A stretch of 55,035 nucleotides of DNA, from the NCBI GenBank assembly GCA_016288215.1, contig JAEEYQ010000071.1, positions 1 through 55,035 on the forward strand, read 5' to 3'. Position 1 is the stretch's first letter. The number at the start of each line of letters is the position of its first letter. The notes under the pieces were generated by a model. The model saw only the letters and a list, made by a program, of their open reading frames with translations. It was not told the DNA's origin and made no database searches. Source of the DNA: Lentisphaeria bacterium (GTDB taxonomy: Bacteria > Verrucomicrobiota > Lentisphaeria > Oligosphaerales > Oligosphaeraceae). The translations under genes were made by a program, and so were the position numbers. Positions 17,026-25,811 of the stretch are shown piece by piece.

Positions 17026-17451
17026 ATGTTGTTTGTATTCAGATATTTACGTAATATTTCAATGCTCGCTGTCCTATGGGCGTGTTGCTCCTGCGTGGCG
17101 CCTTCGGAGTATACGTCGGCCATCGGCCCTCGGGCCGACCAGAAGCGGTGGCTGGATGAAAGCCAGGTCATCCGCCAGATTGTCCAATGCATCCATGCCG
17201 CGTCCTTCGCGTCCGCTCACAAGGAGGCGGTGGCCGAATATGCGGCGCAGTTGCGCTACTGGTATTCCTTTGTCTCTCAGGCAGAGGAAGATAAGGATGC
17301 CGGCATACGGGCTTTGAATTTCATTCGACAAGTCCATTTTGACGCCCACGGCGACAAGATGCTCTGGAACGAGGTCATTCTTGAGGCCAGACAGAAGGCT
17401 CCCTCCAGCAAGGTGGCTCCCGGCACGCCTATTCCACCTAACTACCGATAG
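17026..17451 (+). CDS. Small lipoprotein of unknown function
   Basis: The 141-residue protein carries a lipoprotein signal (NISMLAVLWACC; likely lipidated Cys20) followed by a soluble, partly helical region rich in Ala, Tyr and Gln and a Pro-rich end (GTPIPPNYR). I recognise no family. It lies 37 bases after the exporter permease and 17 bases before the radical SAM gene on the same strand, so it may be co-transcribed with either. AGGA precedes the start by about ten bases. Confidence 0.65.
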   Translation: MLFVFRYLRNISMLAVLWACCSCVAPSEYTSAIGPRADQKRWLDESQVIRQIVQCIHAASFASAHKEAVAEYAAQLRYWYSFVSQAEEDKDAGIRALNFIRQVHFDAHGDKMLWNEVILEARQKAPSSKVAPGTPIPPNYR

Positions 17452-17468
17452 GTAAAGGCGATACGGTT

Positions 17469-19160
17469 ATGCGCCTGCTTTGGTTCACGCTGAACTCCTC
17501 CTATTCCCACTCCTCTCTTGCTCTTCCGCTGACCCATGTGGCCTGTCGCTATGTGTCTGGCTGGGAATGGGATGGCGTCGAAGCCCGCATCATGGACTCT
17601 CCCGCCCAAGTGGCCCGCGAGCTGGAGAGAAAGAAGCCGGATGTATGCTGCGCTGTCCTGTATCTCTTCAATCTTCGGGCTACGTTGGACTGCTTGCAGC
17701 GCCTGAAATGGCTCTGCCCCGACTGCCTTGTGGTGGTGGGCGGCCCAGAATGCCTCGGCAATGGGGCCCGTGAGCTCATGGACACCTGTCCCTTTATCGA
17801 TCATGTGGTCCGCGGTGAGGCAGAAGCCTGTCTGCCCATGCTTTTGGAAGCCATTGGCAATGAGGAAGATGACCTTTCCACCGTCCCGGGGCTGCTGTGG
17901 CGCGGCGAAGAGGGGCAGGTGATGGACAACGGGCCAGCGGACGTCTATGAGGCGTGGGCCGAGGCGCCACCGCCCGAAGAGAGTCCCTTCTTCCAGATGG
18001 ACAAGCCGTTCGTCGCCATCGAGACCTCACGGGGCTGCCCCTGCGGCTGCACCTTCTGTACCAGCGGACACAGCCCTGTGCGGCTCAAGAGTTTGGAGAA
18101 AGTGGAGCAGGAGCTGAATCTGCTGCGGAAGGGCGGCGTTCGTGAAGTCCGCCTGTTGGACCGGACGTTCAATGCGGGGGGTGGCGCATGGGAGGACGGT
18201 CGTCTCTCTCGTCCCGTCCAACTACTCCAATTATTCCGTAACTGTTTCCCGGACATGCGCTTCCATCTAGAGATGCATCCCCATCTCCTTACTGCTGACA
18301 TCCGAAAGGAGCTGCAGCAGGCCTTGCCTGGCCAGCTGCATATCGAGGCCGGCATCCAGTCCTTGAACGAACGGACACTGAAGGCGGTGGGGCGGCTGGG
18401 CTCCCCGCAGTCTGCCATCGACGGGCTCCGTTTCCTCTGCGCCCAACCTCAGCTGGTGGCCCATGCGGACTTGCTGGCGGGTCTGCCGGAGCAACGATGG
18501 CAGGACATTGTGGAAGACGCCATGACCCTTTTGGAAATCGGCCCTGGAGAAATTCAGCTGGAGACGCTTAAGATTCTCAAAGGCACGCCGTTAGAGCGAC
18601 AGGCGGGGGACTTCGGCCTGATTTACAGCCACTTCCCGCCTTACGATGTCATGCGGACGCCGTGGCTGTCATCGGAGGATTTCTGCCAAGTGGAGCGGCT
18701 GTCCCGTCTATTGGACCAATATGCCAACGCGACGGCCCTTCATGCGGCGTTTCTTGCCGCCATCCGACAGAATCGGAGGTTTTTGACGGAATTATTGGCC
18801 TTCCTTCAGGAGCGGAAGGCTTTGGAAATGGCTGCCGCGCCGGATTTGAAACATCGCTTCCACCTTCTGGCAGAGGCATTTGGAACCCATTATGAGGCGG
18901 CGGCGGATGCTCTTGCCAAATCGTGGATGGGACTGGCCTATTCTCCCGACGCTCTTCCCACCCACCATCGCCCCCAACTGGATCGGCTTCCCCAAGAAGC
19001 TGTCTGCCTCGAAGGAGAAGCCGCCTCCGCCCAAAGTCCCCACGCCCATGTCTGGAGACTGGATTTGAGCGGCGGTTCCCTATACTATATATACAATAGG
19101 GCCAACGCGGCGCATCGAGCGGCTGCCGTGTTCGCCGAAGGAAGGACCCAACAGCCATGA
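17469..19160 (+). CDS. B12-binding domain radical SAM protein (DUF4080 type)
   Basis: The 563-residue protein has an N-terminal cobalamin-binding-like domain ([38 protein letters not shown]) and a radical SAM core with the 4Fe-4S motif CPCGCTFC (Cys-x3-Cys-x2-Cys) near residue 188, preceded by ETSRG. Downstream barrel elements include [20 protein letters not shown] and [10 protein letters not shown]. The C-terminal half resembles the DUF4080 extension. Such enzymes use SAM, and probably cobalamin, for radical methylation or rearrangement of unknown substrates. Its last bases overlap the CysNC start (ATGA), so the two are translationally coupled. Confidence 0.88.
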   Translation: MRLLWFTLNSSYSHSSLALPLTHVACRYVSGWEWDGVEARIMDSPAQVARELERKKPDVCCAVLYLFNLRATLDCLQRLKWLCPDCLVVVGGPECLGNGARELMDTCPFIDHVVRGEAEACLPMLLEAIGNEEDDLSTVPGLLWRGEEGQVMDNGPADVYEAWAEAPPPEESPFFQMDKPFVAIETSRGCPCGCTFCTSGHSPVRLKSLEKVEQELNLLRKGGVREVRLLDRTFNAGGGAWEDGRLSRPVQLLQLFRNCFPDMRFHLEMHPHLLTADIRKELQQALPGQLHIEAGIQSLNERTLKAVGRLGSPQSAIDGLRFLCAQPQLVAHADLLAGLPEQRWQDIVEDAMTLLEIGPGEIQLETLKILKGTPLERQAGDFGLIYSHFPPYDVMRTPWLSSEDFCQVERLSRLLDQYANATALHAAFLAAIRQNRRFLTELLAFLQERKALEMAAAPDLKHRFHLLAEAFGTHYEAAADALAKSWMGLAYSPDALPTHHRPQLDRLPQEAVCLEGEAASAQSPHAHVWRLDLSGGSLYYIYNRANAAHRAAAVFAEGRTQQP

Positions 19161-21109
19161 TTGTTCCGGACCAGGACCTGATCGCCAACGATATCGACGC
19201 CTATCTCGAGCAGCACCGCAACAAGGATCTGCTCCGCTTCTTGACCTGCGGCAGTGTGGACGACGGCAAATCCACGCTCATTGGCCGGCTTCTCTACGAT
19301 TCGAAAATGATCTATGAGGACCAGTTGGCGGCGGTGCTGAAGGACTCGAAAATCCATGGGACCACGGGAACGGATTTCGATCCGGCCTTGTTGACCGATG
19401 GCCTGAAGGCGGAGCGGGAGCAGGGAATCACCATCGATGTGGCCTATCGCTACTTTTCCACCAGCAAGCGGAAGTTCATCATTGCGGATACGCCTGGCCA
19501 TGAGCAATATACGCGAAACATGGCCACCGGCGCCTCCAACTGTGAACTGGCCGTCATTCTCATCGACGCCCGCCACGGCATCACCACCCAGACCAAACGG
19601 CACAGCTTCATCGTCTCGCTTTTGGGCATTGGCCATGTGGTCGTCGCCGTCAACAAGATGGATTTGGTGGGGTGGTCGGAGGAGGTCTTCGAATCCATCC
19701 GCAAGGAATACCGCTCCATCAGCGCGCGCCTGAGCTTCAAGGACATCCATTTCATTCCCATCAGCGCCCTTAAGGGGGACAACGTGGTGGACCCCAGCGA
19801 GAACCTTTCGTGGTACAAGGGGCCGACGCTGCTTCACCATCTGGAGCATGTAACCATCTCCTCAGCCCGAAATCTGATTGACATGCGCTTCCCCGTGCAG
19901 CTGGTGCTGCGGCCGAATCTGGATTTCCGCGGCTTTGCGGGAAGCGTGGCCTCCGGCGTCATCCGAAAGGGGGACCGGGTTCTGGCGCTGCCTGCTAAAA
20001 CAGAGACGAAAGTCGCTTCCATCCAGACCTTTGACGGTGAAGTGGACTATGCCTTCCCCAATATGGCGGTGGTGGTCACGCTGGCGGACGAGGTGGACCT
20101 TTCCCGTGGGGACATGTTGGTTCCCGTCAACAATGTGCCCAAAGTCGCCGATGAATTCGAGGCCATGTTGGTCTGGATGCAGGAGAAGCCCCTTCGGACC
20201 GGAGAGCAGTTTTTGGTGAAGCATGCCTGCTCCATGGTGCCCGGAACGGTGGATGCCATTCGCTATGAAGTAGATGTGAATACCATGCGCAAAAAGCGAA
20301 ACCCCGCGACCGGCAAGTTCGCCGCCGCCGAGCTGCCGCTGAACGGCATTGCCCGCATTCATGTCCAAATGCATCGTCCCATCATCTTCGACCCCTATGA
20401 GCGGAACCATGCCACGGGGGCCTTCATTCTGATAGACCGACTGACCAACGCCACCGCTGCCTGTGGCATGATTTTGGAGCGCGGCATCGCGTCCGCCAAA
20501 GGGGAGGGCAGACCTGCTGCGGACCATATCACGCGGGAATCCTCTTTGGTGACACGGGAGGAGCGGGAGCACCTGCTTCGACAGAAAGCCAGAACCTATT
20601 GGCTGACAGGGCTTAGCGGATCCGGTAAGTCCACATTGGCCAAAGAGGTGGAACGGCGGCTGATCGCCAGCGGACATGCCTGCTGCCTGCTGGATGGCGA
20701 TTCCGTCCGCTATGGCTTGAATCGGGACTTGGGCTTTTCCCCTGAAGACCGACAGGAGAACATCCGCCGCATTGCGGAAGTCGCCCGCCTGATGAATGAG
20801 GCGGGGCTGATTGTGCTGACCGCCTTCATTTCCCCGTATCGGGAGGACCGTGACATGGCAAAGGCCATCATCGGTCAGGAGGCATTTCGGGAAGTGTATG
20901 TCAATACGCCACTTGAAGCCTGCGAGGCCAGAGACCCCAAAGGCTTGTACGCCAAAGTCCGCGCAGGCGAAATCCGCCAGTTCACGGGCATTGACGCCCC
21001 CTATGAGCCGCCGGAGACTCCGGACCTGACGCTGAACACCGCGGAGATGACCGTGGCCGAAGGCGCCGCTGCCATCCTTCAGCATATGGAAGATGCCTTT
21101 GTGTTGTAA
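19157..21109 (+). CDS. cysNC: CysN-CysC fusion: sulfate adenylyltransferase GTPase subunit plus APS kinase
   Basis: Residues 1 to about 450 form the CysN GTPase ([20 protein letters not shown], then [18 protein letters not shown], then NKMDLVGW). Residues about 475-650 form an APS kinase ([45 protein letters not shown]). CysN with CysD makes APS from sulfate and ATP; the kinase domain converts APS to PAPS. CysD, normally the adjacent gene, is on the opposite strand about 21 kb away next to cysQ. No PAPS reductase gene is in the window. The start overlaps the radical SAM stop by four bases. Confidence 0.95.
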   Translation: MIVPDQDLIANDIDAYLEQHRNKDLLRFLTCGSVDDGKSTLIGRLLYDSKMIYEDQLAAVLKDSKIHGTTGTDFDPALLTDGLKAEREQGITIDVAYRYFSTSKRKFIIADTPGHEQYTRNMATGASNCELAVILIDARHGITTQTKRHSFIVSLLGIGHVVVAVNKMDLVGWSEEVFESIRKEYRSISARLSFKDIHFIPISALKGDNVVDPSENLSWYKGPTLLHHLEHVTISSARNLIDMRFPVQLVLRPNLDFRGFAGSVASGVIRKGDRVLALPAKTETKVASIQTFDGEVDYAFPNMAVVVTLADEVDLSRGDMLVPVNNVPKVADEFEAMLVWMQEKPLRTGEQFLVKHACSMVPGTVDAIRYEVDVNTMRKKRNPATGKFAAAELPLNGIARIHVQMHRPIIFDPYERNHATGAFILIDRLTNATAACGMILERGIASAKGEGRPAADHITRESSLVTREEREHLLRQKARTYWLTGLSGSGKSTLAKEVERRLIASGHACCLLDGDSVRYGLNRDLGFSPEDRQENIRRIAEVARLMNEAGLIVLTAFISPYREDRDMAKAIIGQEAFREVYVNTPLEACEARDPKGLYAKVRAGEIRQFTGIDAPYEPPETPDLTLNTAEMTVAEGAAAILQHMEDAFVL

Positions 21110-21198
21110 TCCTAAAAAGCACAAATAAACTAGTTTTTTATCCATAACATACTTTGTATAAGCATGTTATAGATATTTCTAAATTTGCCAGGCGGGTG

Positions 21199-21219
21199 TG
21201 TCGCATGAATTATGCGACA
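21199..21219 (+). terminator. Hairpin after cysNC, possible terminator
   Basis: TGTCGCAT and ATGCGACA form a perfect 8-bp stem with a five-base loop 90 bases after the cysNC stop, followed by AAAGAGTTTT. The T run is short, so termination is only suggested. Confidence 0.4.
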
Positions 21220-21230
21220 AAGAGTTTTAA

Positions 21231-21567
21231 GCCGCTTTGGCGGCGACAGGATAATAGCCGTGGGTGGAGCGAAGCGTAACCCACGGATAGTCAGGAACAT
21301 ACATATTTGGAACCACGTAGTGGTGGCAGGATAATAACCGTGGGCGGAGCAAAGCGTAACTCACGGACAGAAAGAAATATACATATTTTTGACCATGTAG
21401 TGGTGGCAGGAAAGCCGTTCGTGGGTTTCGCTTCGCTTTACCCACGTCAGGCTCCAATCACCGCTTACGCGGTTCTAAAACTCTAACATCCTCGTGCACC
21501 GTGGGTTACGCTTACGCCTACGGCGTTGCGCTTACCCACGGCTAATATCCTGCCGCCGCCATAGCGG
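21231..21567. repeat. REP-like mosaic of alternating short and long palindromes
   Basis: Four long palindromes with stem CCGTGGGT and ACCCACGG (21258-21286, 21338-21366 degenerate, 21420-21446, 21499-21541) alternate with five short ones (GCCGC/GCGGC near 21231-21244, ACCAC/GTGGT near 21312, a degenerate copy near 21392, ACCGC/GCGGT near 21460, GCCGC/GCGGC 21554-21567). Linkers such as GGCGACAGGATAATA recur. The last module is inverted relative to the first, so the whole block is framed by an imperfect inverted repeat. This resembles BIME/REP clusters. The open frame across it is repeat-derived and I do not call it a gene. Confidence 0.8.
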
Positions 21568-21744
21568 CTCTTCTTTTTCAGTATGCCCCGACTTCTTCCG
21601 CCATAGCCTTTTCCGCACATTTTGATGACTGGGGGAGAGACCGATTCAGCATGATGATTTGCATGGAAGAAAAATCCAACTTCTGTTTTTATGGTAATTT
21701 TACCTGAAACGAATCAGAGCGATCCAAAAAGTCAATATTCGTGG
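21568..21744. other. Gap sequence without a recognised gene
   Basis: The stretch between the palindrome block and the candidate promoter is A/T-richer than the neighbouring genes. I see no open frame with credible start and codon use, no RNA gene and no clear repeat. Confidence 0.5.
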
Positions 21745-21773
21745 TTGTAATTCAGCCCGATTGGGGCTATAGT
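21745..21773 (+). promoter_or_regulatory. Candidate promoter for the glycosidase-like lipoprotein gene
   Basis: TTGTAA (21745-21750) and TATAGT (21768-21773) with a 17-base spacer lie about 85 bases before the start codon. Pattern-based only. Confidence 0.35.
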
Positions 21774-21857
21774 GTCAAAGGTGACGCACTCGGCCTGCCG
21801 TTGTGCCATTTACTGCTATGAATTTCCTAAGTTACTAATAACCAATTACTTATGTAG

Positions 21858-24080
21858 ATGCCAATGCTGAGAGAAAGACTGTTGTTGATGGGGGCGATGG
21901 CCTCCGCGTTTGCCATTTCATCCTGTCGGTTGGCGGAGGATTCGGCGTGGGAAATGAAACGTCAGGAGGCGTTGAACCGGCCTCGTCGGATTTTGTGGAA
22001 CGACGACGGCTGTGACATCTACTATTGGGACAAAGGAGTTCCCGTGACCGTGGAGAACGCCCGAAAGCGCATCAACTGGAGTGCGCCTACGGAACTTGCT
22101 GAAAGCAAGGCAGATACATTGATTTTCAACCCGCTGGCCTGCGGATTCTGCAATCTGATCACGGACACGAAATGCGGCGATTTGCTGACCACTCCCCCTG
22201 CGCCAGAGACAGGAAAATACATCAGCGCCTTTCCCGCACTACTGGAGCAGGGGACGGACTATCTCAAGCTGGGGGAGGAGTTCTCACGGGCCTGCGGCAA
22301 GGAGTTCTTCGCCTCCATGCGCATGAACGATGTCCATGACGCCTATTGGCCGGATGGCAAGAAGCATTTTCTCTTCCCGAAATTCAAGGAAGACCATCCC
22401 GAATACCTTTTCGGAAGCCCGACAAAGAGCCTGCCCCATGGCTGTTGGAGCATGGTGGACTACGGCGAGCCGGAAGTGCGGGAGCGCATGAAAGGCTGCC
22501 TACGCGAATTCTGCGAAAACTACGACATTGATGGTCTGGAATACGATTTTACTCGCGACCCCATGCTCCTCAAGTCCGTGGCCAAAACAGGCTATGCAAG
22601 CCAGGCGGACTGCGATTTCATCACGGATTACATGGCGGAACTGCGGGAGATGACGGAGACCATCGGCCGCCGTCGGGGCCGCCCCATCCTCATCGCCATT
22701 CGCGTGCCCAATGCGCCGGACTACTGCCGTGCCGCCGGCTTGGACGTGGAGGAATGGTTCCGCCGAAAACTGGCCGACATCATGGTGGCGGACAATTGGC
22801 TCAAGATGGACTCCTATGACGCCAGCTTCAAGGTCCCCCGTCAATATGGCGCAAAATGCTACGCCGCCGTGGACAACATCTGCACGGCGGAGCGGAAGGA
22901 CGGCAAGCAAAGCGCGGATTGGCATCCGGGGGCCATCGGCGAAGCTCTTGCCTCCAGTGCCGACGGCGTCTATTATTTCAACTGTTTTGGACCGATTGTC
23001 AAGGTCCGACTGACGGCCGATTTGGCGGATGTCTACGGCAAGGACAAGTTCTACATCGCCAACAGCGATTGGGAAGGCAGTCGGCTCATGTCCTTCATCC
23101 GAGACGGCTACAAGTACTCCAAACGCCCCATGGTCAACCATAACATTCCCTATGCCTTGAAGCCGGATGTGCCTCTGACCGTGACATTTGACTTGATTGA
23201 CGACATGAAGGACCCTGCTCTTCTCGCGCGGCACCCCAAGGCCTGGGCGGAACTCTACGGCAATGTGGGCAGCGACTATCGCTTTGCGCTTTCCGTGAAC
23301 GGCTCTGCTCCAGTGACCTCCACCTTCGAAAAGGGGCACTTCCATTTCGATATTCCGCTGGACGCTCTGCGGACCGGCACCAATGCCTTCACCGTCACCC
23401 TGAAGGACATGGCGGCGGCAACCGAAAGGGAGCTTGTCATCATGAAAGGGGACAAATTGCTCAAAGGTGCGGATCAGCCCCCATGGCGCCGCGTCATGCG
23501 ACATGGCAACAGCGAAATTGAGGAGCGGATTGAGGACAACGCCTATGTGTTCGATGACCAGACGGCCGTGGAGAATCATGCCCCCAATATGTTGTATCCC
23601 CTTGGAGCCCTGACAGATGGCGATATGGAGCTGGCCTTCCAGATGAAACTGCTGAGGGCAGGGGAGCCGGATGCCACCATGCTGCGCATCGCCAATGGCG
23701 AGGTTGTGGAAGTCATTCAGTTCGTGAAGGATGGCATTGTTCTGAAGGCCTCCGGAACCAAGGTGCTCTGCCCCACGATGGATGCGTTCCATGACTATCT
23801 TCTCCAGCTAAACGGCAAACGGCTTGTCCTCTCGCAGGATGGCCGGCGGTTGCTGGAGGTGGAGCTGAATCTGAAGGTCGGCGACCCCGGCTCGAAGATT
23901 GAAGAGGCGGTGGAGGCCGTGGAGCGGATGCATGAGAAGAGCCTGATGATTGGCTCCATGTCCGGTTTGGGCACGGGGGCCAGCGCATGGCGGAATCTGA
24001 TGCTCCATGGCAGCGTCATCGCCCTGCTCAATGAGTTCAATGTCTCCCTCCGCTTTGATACGGAAAGCGCAAGCGATTGA
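21858..24080 (+). CDS. Lipid-anchored glycosidase-like TIM-barrel protein
   Basis: The 740-residue protein begins with a lipoprotein signal ending AFAISSC (Cys23). Residues about 40-400 look like a (beta/alpha)8 barrel (LWNDDGCDIYYW; ENYDIDGLEYDFTRDP near 220; RPILIAIRVPNAPDYCRAAG; LADIMVADNWL), matching hypothetical glycosyl hydrolase (GHL/DUF-type) proteins common in Lentisphaerae and Planctomycetes. Residues from about 430 form beta-rich accessory domains. No GH family or substrate can be fixed. No Shine-Dalgarno is evident; ATG codons at 21858 and 21864 are both possible. The CE15 esterase follows on the same strand within 61 bases, suggesting joint action on uronate-bearing hemicellulose. 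Confidence 0.75.
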   Translation: MPMLRERLLLMGAMASAFAISSCRLAEDSAWEMKRQEALNRPRRILWNDDGCDIYYWDKGVPVTVENARKRINWSAPTELAESKADTLIFNPLACGFCNLITDTKCGDLLTTPPAPETGKYISAFPALLEQGTDYLKLGEEFSRACGKEFFASMRMNDVHDAYWPDGKKHFLFPKFKEDHPEYLFGSPTKSLPHGCWSMVDYGEPEVRERMKGCLREFCENYDIDGLEYDFTRDPMLLKSVAKTGYASQADCDFITDYMAELREMTETIGRRRGRPILIAIRVPNAPDYCRAAGLDVEEWFRRKLADIMVADNWLKMDSYDASFKVPRQYGAKCYAAVDNICTAERKDGKQSADWHPGAIGEALASSADGVYYFNCFGPIVKVRLTADLADVYGKDKFYIANSDWEGSRLMSFIRDGYKYSKRPMVNHNIPYALKPDVPLTVTFDLIDDMKDPALLARHPKAWAELYGNVGSDYRFALSVNGSAPVTSTFEKGHFHFDIPLDALRTGTNAFTVTLKDMAAATERELVIMKGDKLLKGADQPPWRRVMRHGNSEIEERIEDNAYVFDDQTAVENHAPNMLYPLGALTDGDMELAFQMKLLRAGEPDATMLRIANGEVVEVIQFVKDGIVLKASGTKVLCPTMDAFHDYLLQLNGKRLVLSQDGRRLLEVELNLKVGDPGSKIEEAVEAVERMHEKSLMIGSMSGLGTGASAWRNLMLHGSVIALLNEFNVSLRFDTESASD

Positions 24081-24141
24081 GAATAAGGACGTTGGACTAT
24101 TCAAAAGGAGAATTTGACGCGCTTTGACTGGAACGCAGCGT

Positions 24142-25587
24142 ATGGGTGTGACGAAAGGCAAAGGAATGGAATGGAGCAGGTTGCGGATTCTGCCTCTTGG
24201 GCTATGCGGCCTTGCGCTGTGGGGTTGCCGGTTGGCATCCTCTGTTGATGGTTGCAAAAAAAGAATATATTTGAATTCAAGGAATTGCAAAATGAAAGAA
24301 GCTGTTGAACCCATCCGCCCCGATTATGACAATCCAAACTATGATGAGACCAAAGTCGCCCCTTTCACATTGGAAGACCCCGTGGCCTTTGCGGACGGGA
24401 CGAAGCTGACATCGCCGAAAGAGTGGCCGCGCCGTCGTGCTGAAATTCTGCAAATCTTTGCGCAGGAGATGTATGGACAGGAGCCACCGACCCCGTCATG
24501 CCTAATCACGGAGTGCGTGGATGAGCAGGTGGGCGCTTGCGCAGGCTTTGGTGTGCGCTGTCAATACAGGATGTGGTTTCGCGAGGATAAAAGCGGTCCC
24601 TGCATCAACTGGCTTCTCTTCCGTCCGCGCTATGCGGCCAAGCCGGTTCCCGTTATTATCTTCCTCAACTACCGAGGCAACCATGAATTGGTGACCGACG
24701 CGGACATTCCCGTTCAGCGGGGGTGGACACGTAACGACAATTTCAACAAAGACCATCATTCCACGGAGGCGACTCGGGGGATTCTCTGCAACCCCAACAG
24801 CGACAGCATCTTCCCCATCGGCATGCTGTTGGCCAGAGGCTATGCCGTCATGAGCGCCTGCTATGCCGAAGTCTCTCCGGATCCAGAATGGAATGAGCCG
24901 GATCCGCGCTTCAGCCAACGCACCTTCCCCTATACTGGCGTCTTCGACCTGTGGGGCCAGCGGGATGAGAGCCGAACGGACAACATCACCGCTCTTGGCG
25001 CATGGGCGTGGAGCCTGTCACGGGGACTGGATTTGGCGGGGCGGATTCCCGAACTGGACGCTGCCCGCTGCGTGGTGACCGGCTGTTCACGGCTGGGCAA
25101 ATCCGCCCTTTTGGCGGCGGCGCGGGACGAACGGTTCGCCGTCTGCGTGCCCAATCAATGCGGCGGTGGCGGCGTCTGCCTCGCCAAGCGGGATTTTGGC
25201 GAATGCATCGGCACGGAAGTCCGCATGTTCACCCACTGGTACTGCAAGGCCTATTCAAAATACGCCCCCAATCCGCCCAAACTGCTGCCTTTCGACCAAC
25301 ATCTGCTTCTTGCGTCCATTGCGCCGCGCCGCGTGCTGGTGCAGGGGTTCGACTCAAGCGAATGGATGGACACCAAAGGCGAATATCTCGCCTGTCGCGC
25401 CGCTTCCGCCGCATGGGAGTTTCTTGGTCTACCTGGCCTGCCCGGATCGGACTACCCCGACAACTATGACGAATCCACCATCGGCCCCTACATCGGCTAT
25501 GTCCGCCGGTCGGAAAACCATGGCATCGCCGCCCACGACTGGATGTGGCTACTGGATTTCGCGGACAACGCATTCAGGAGGAATTAG
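24142..25587 (+). CDS. CE15 glucuronoyl methylesterase, probably lipid-anchored
   Basis: The CE15 signature GCSRLGKSALLAA holds the catalytic Ser. Other family marks are WAWSLSRGLD, FTHWYCKAYSKY, LLASIAPRRVLVQG, WMDTKGEYLACRAA and the late His in SENHGIAAHDW. The enzyme cleaves ester bonds between 4-O-methyl-glucuronic acid of xylan and lignin alcohols. The N-terminus has a hydrophobic signal ending ALWGC, a plausible lipobox. The start is uncertain: ATG 24142, ATG 24166 or TTG 24124, none with ideally spaced Shine-Dalgarno. Its TAG stop is the end of the first unit of a heptamer array that fills the gap to the convergent next gene. Confidence 0.88.
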   Translation: MGVTKGKGMEWSRLRILPLGLCGLALWGCRLASSVDGCKKRIYLNSRNCKMKEAVEPIRPDYDNPNYDETKVAPFTLEDPVAFADGTKLTSPKEWPRRRAEILQIFAQEMYGQEPPTPSCLITECVDEQVGACAGFGVRCQYRMWFREDKSGPCINWLLFRPRYAAKPVPVIIFLNYRGNHELVTDADIPVQRGWTRNDNFNKDHHSTEATRGILCNPNSDSIFPIGMLLARGYAVMSACYAEVSPDPEWNEPDPRFSQRTFPYTGVFDLWGQRDESRTDNITALGAWAWSLSRGLDLAGRIPELDAARCVVTGCSRLGKSALLAAARDERFAVCVPNQCGGGGVCLAKRDFGECIGTEVRMFTHWYCKAYSKYAPNPPKLLPFDQHLLLASIAPRRVLVQGFDSSEWMDTKGEYLACRAASAAWEFLGLPGLPGSDYPDNYDESTIGPYIGYVRRSENHGIAAHDWMWLLDFADNAFRRN

Positions 25588-25790
25588 AAATTAGGAATTT
25601 GTCGTGAGAAAATTAGGAATTAGGAATTAGAAATTAGGAATTTGTCGTGAGAAAATTAGGAATTTGGAATTAGAAATTAGAAATTTGTCGTGGGAAAATT
25701 AGGAATTTCACTTAACAAAATTCCTCATTCCTAATTTCTAATTCCTAATTCCCTTTCTCGCGTCTCGCGTCTCGCGTCCCCCGTCTGGGT
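25581..25790. repeat. Composite heptamer array with a 43-bp higher-order period and an inverted arm
   Basis: GAATTAG, AAATTAG and GGAATTA-type heptamers are interrupted every 43 bases by TCGTGAG or TCGTGGG (25602, 25645, 25688). From 25721 the inverse units TTCCTAA and TTTCTAA take over, then without a phase break TTCCCTT, three TCTCGCG and TCCCCCG. The two arms can pair as a large hairpin between two converging genes. The first unit supplies the esterase's TAG stop. Confidence 0.9.
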
Positions 25791-25811
25791 TCTGAGCAGT
25801 CACGTAATGAC

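Noticed and set aside
21227..21457. 76-codon minus-strand frame in the palindrome block
   Set aside because: It is made entirely of the repeat units and has no start signal.
25581..25790. CRISPR array
   Set aside because: The 43-base periods have no unique spacers and are built from heptamers; no cas genes are nearby.
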